Origin: Candidatus Bathyarchaeota archaeon
GTDB lineage: Archaea; Thermoproteota; Bathyarchaeia; TCS64
DNA: 5,731 nucleotides
Assembly (NCBI GenBank): GCA_014729945.1
Contig: WJJC01000121.1
Span: 1-5,731, forward strand
Direction: 5' to 3'
Within the stretch, counting starts at the first letter, position 1. Every line of letters starts with the position of its first letter. The translations under genes were made by a program, and so were the position numbers. This document shows positions 5,340 to 5,731 of the stretch, piece after piece. A model generated the notes under the pieces. It saw only the letters and a program-made list of their open reading frames with translations. It searched no databases and was not told the DNA's origin.

Positions 5340-5343
5340 TATA
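5334..5343 (+). promoter_or_regulatory. TATA-like box before the epimerase-like short frame
   Basis: CTTTAATATA is centred about 22 bases before ATG at 5361, overlapping the last codons of the zinc-ribbon pseudogene. The spacing again suits a leaderless start. Evidence is limited to position and composition. Confidence 0.33.
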
Positions 5344-5360
5344 TGTAACTGAAGTAAGAA

Positions 5361-5411
5361 ATGAGCGAACATATCTTAATGACTGGGCTAGGATACCTAT
5401 CCAATCTATAA
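5361..5411 (+). pseudogene. 16-codon frame resembling the start of an NAD-dependent epimerase
   Basis: The frame reads MSEHILMTGLGYLSNL, then TAA. It recalls the Rossmann opening of extended short-chain dehydrogenases and nucleotide-sugar epimerases (ILVTGGAGFIGSNL), but would lack two of the glycines. A TATA-like box lies at leaderless distance upstream, and no related sequence follows in any frame that I can see. It could be the leftover 5' end of a deleted gene, a tiny real peptide, or coincidence. The resemblance covers only about 11 residues, so confidence is low. Confidence 0.25.
5391..5402. promoter_or_regulatory. inverted repeat GGATA-CC-TATCC beside a TATA-like box
   Basis: Two five-base arms separated by two bases end four bases before the TATA-like sequence at 5406-5415. 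This is a plausible operator position for the small gene downstream. It also falls within the epimerase-like short frame, so it may be chance. Confidence 0.22.
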
Positions 5412-5415
5412 ATAT
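5406..5415 (+). promoter_or_regulatory. TATA-like box for the small charged protein gene
   Basis: CTATAAATAT is a good archaeal TATA match and would start transcription near 5436, eight bases before ATG 5444. A second A/T stretch, TTATATTATAT at 5426-5436, would instead suit ATG 5462. The two possibilities cannot be separated here. Confidence 0.4.
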
Positions 5416-5443
5416 TCAATGAAGATTATATTATATCTAGAGG

Positions 5444-5653
5444 ATGTATTTTTGGTTAAAAATGGTGGAAACTCAAACCCCTTTCCAGAGATTCGAGAAA
5501 CAAGCCAAGAAGACCATTGATAAAATACGTACAAGCACAAAGAAGCTGATAGAGAAGATGCAAAACAAGGGTACCGATGAATCTGAAGAAGACCCAATCA
5601 TCCATGAATCCGAGGAAAAGCAAACAAAGTGGCCTATGTGTAACAAAACTTGA
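5444..5653 (+). CDS. small highly charged hypothetical protein
   Basis: I do not recognise this protein of 69 residues (63 if it begins at the in-frame ATG 5462, which drops the hydrophobic MYFWLK). The body is Lys- and Glu-rich: a likely amphipathic helix, FEKQAKKTIDKIRTSTKKL, continues into IEKMQNKG, then an acidic stretch (DESEEDP, HESEEKQ). The extreme C-terminus, KWPMCNKT, resembles the first half of a zinc ribbon (CPxC) cut short with Trp in place of the first Cys, so a longer ancestor may have been truncated. The composition favours this strand; the opposite-strand frame at 5406-5597 looks like its shadow. It lies between decayed genes and may itself be a remnant. Confidence 0.45.
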   Translation: MYFWLKMVETQTPFQRFEKQAKKTIDKIRTSTKKLIEKMQNKGTDESEEDPIIHESEEKQTKWPMCNKT

Positions 5654-5660
5654 TCATACC

Positions 5661-5669
5661 TTTTTTAAA
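5661..5669 (+). promoter_or_regulatory. TATA-like/T-run element before the last gene
   Basis: TTTTTTAAA follows the stop of the small charged gene by seven bases. As a TATA box it would start transcription near 5690, just ahead of the SD at 5696-5702. The T-run could also terminate the upstream transcript. Confidence 0.4.
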
Positions 5670-5677
5670 TCATGATT
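5668..5677. promoter_or_regulatory. perfect 10-base palindrome AATCATGATT, possible operator
   Basis: The palindrome overlaps the end of the TATA-like element at 5661-5669 and lies upstream of the expected transcription start of the final gene. A protein bound there would block promoter use. No second copy was seen in the window, so this is only a candidate. Confidence 0.3.
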
Positions 5678-5695
5678 CATCTTAGGGCCTACCTC

Positions 5696-5702
5696 AAAGG
5701 AG
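5696..5702 (+). promoter_or_regulatory. ribosome binding site of the gene entering at 5713
   Basis: AAAGGAG lies ten bases before ATG at 5713. Unlike most first genes here, this one seems to have a leader with an SD, similar to the tiny frame at 759. Confidence 0.5.
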
Positions 5703-5710
5703 AGAAATAT

Positions 5711-5723
5711 TAATGGGGTATCG
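5711..5723 (+). repeat. 13-base direct repeat around an ATG, copy 2
   Basis: This is the partner of the copy at 757-769. Here the frame continues to the window edge, whereas copy 1 stops after eight codons, which suggests that this copy belongs to the intact gene. Confidence 0.5.
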
Positions 5724-5731
5724 CTTTGTCC
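5713..5731 (+). CDS. start of an unidentified gene (first six codons, MGYRFV)
   Basis: ATG at 5713 follows an SD and a TATA-like box and runs off the window after six codons. Thirteen bases around the start (5711-5723) are identical to those at 757-769 in the ilvB leader, and the encoded starts are MGYRFV and MGYRFI. Too little is visible to assign a family. Confidence 0.45.

Noticed and set aside
5406..5597. Opposite-strand 63-codon frame over the small charged gene
   Set aside because: The Phe/Ser-rich product looks like the reverse reading of a Lys/Glu-rich gene, and no promoter or SD supports it.

Overview
This window most likely comes from an archaeon of moderate GC. Several gene starts have an A/T-rich TATA-like box centred about 22-27 bases upstream, which would give leaderless mRNAs. 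Genes inside the operon instead carry Shine-Dalgarno (SD) sites: GGGAGG before ilvN and GGTGA before ilvC. Codon use leans on AGA/AGG and ATA, and a DUF998-type membrane protein is present. The exact phylum cannot be read from the sequence.

Layout. Positions 1-576 (minus strand) hold the N-terminal 192 residues of a thiamine-diphosphate (ThDP) enzyme related to the acetolactate synthase large subunit. Positions 577-889 are a divergent control region. It contains TATA-like boxes for both directions, two tiny overlapping reading frames with SD sites (718-759 and 759-785), and two similar C-rich/G-rich elements that could pair with the ilvB ribosome binding site.

Positions 890-4063 are a compact ilvB-ilvN-ilvC operon. 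IlvB and IlvN form acetolactate synthase, the catalytic and ACT-domain regulatory subunits. IlvC (ketol-acid reductoisomerase) takes the next step toward valine, leucine and isoleucine. ilvB and ilvN overlap by one base (TAGTG), and ilvN and ilvC are 10 bases apart, so translational coupling is likely. I moved two starts downstream of the longest reading frames because SD sites decide them: ilvN to 2575 and ilvC to 3077.

Positions 4105-4728 encode a six-helix DUF998-type membrane protein, probably from its own leaderless promoter. Positions 4729-5712 look like a gene graveyard. A zinc-ribbon plus PH-like-domain gene (4759-5339) is broken by four in-frame stops and a one-base loss in a T-run. 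A 16-codon frame resembling the start of an NAD-dependent epimerase follows (5361-5411), then a small charged protein (5444-5653). The window ends with the SD site and first six codons of a new gene (5713 on), whose start, MGYRFV, nearly repeats the tiny frame MGYRFISK in the ilvB leader.

The best candidates for something undescribed are the ilvBNC leader, which may be a branched-chain-responsive uORF or anti-SD switch, and the repeated MGYRF start. Both are inferences from sequence only.
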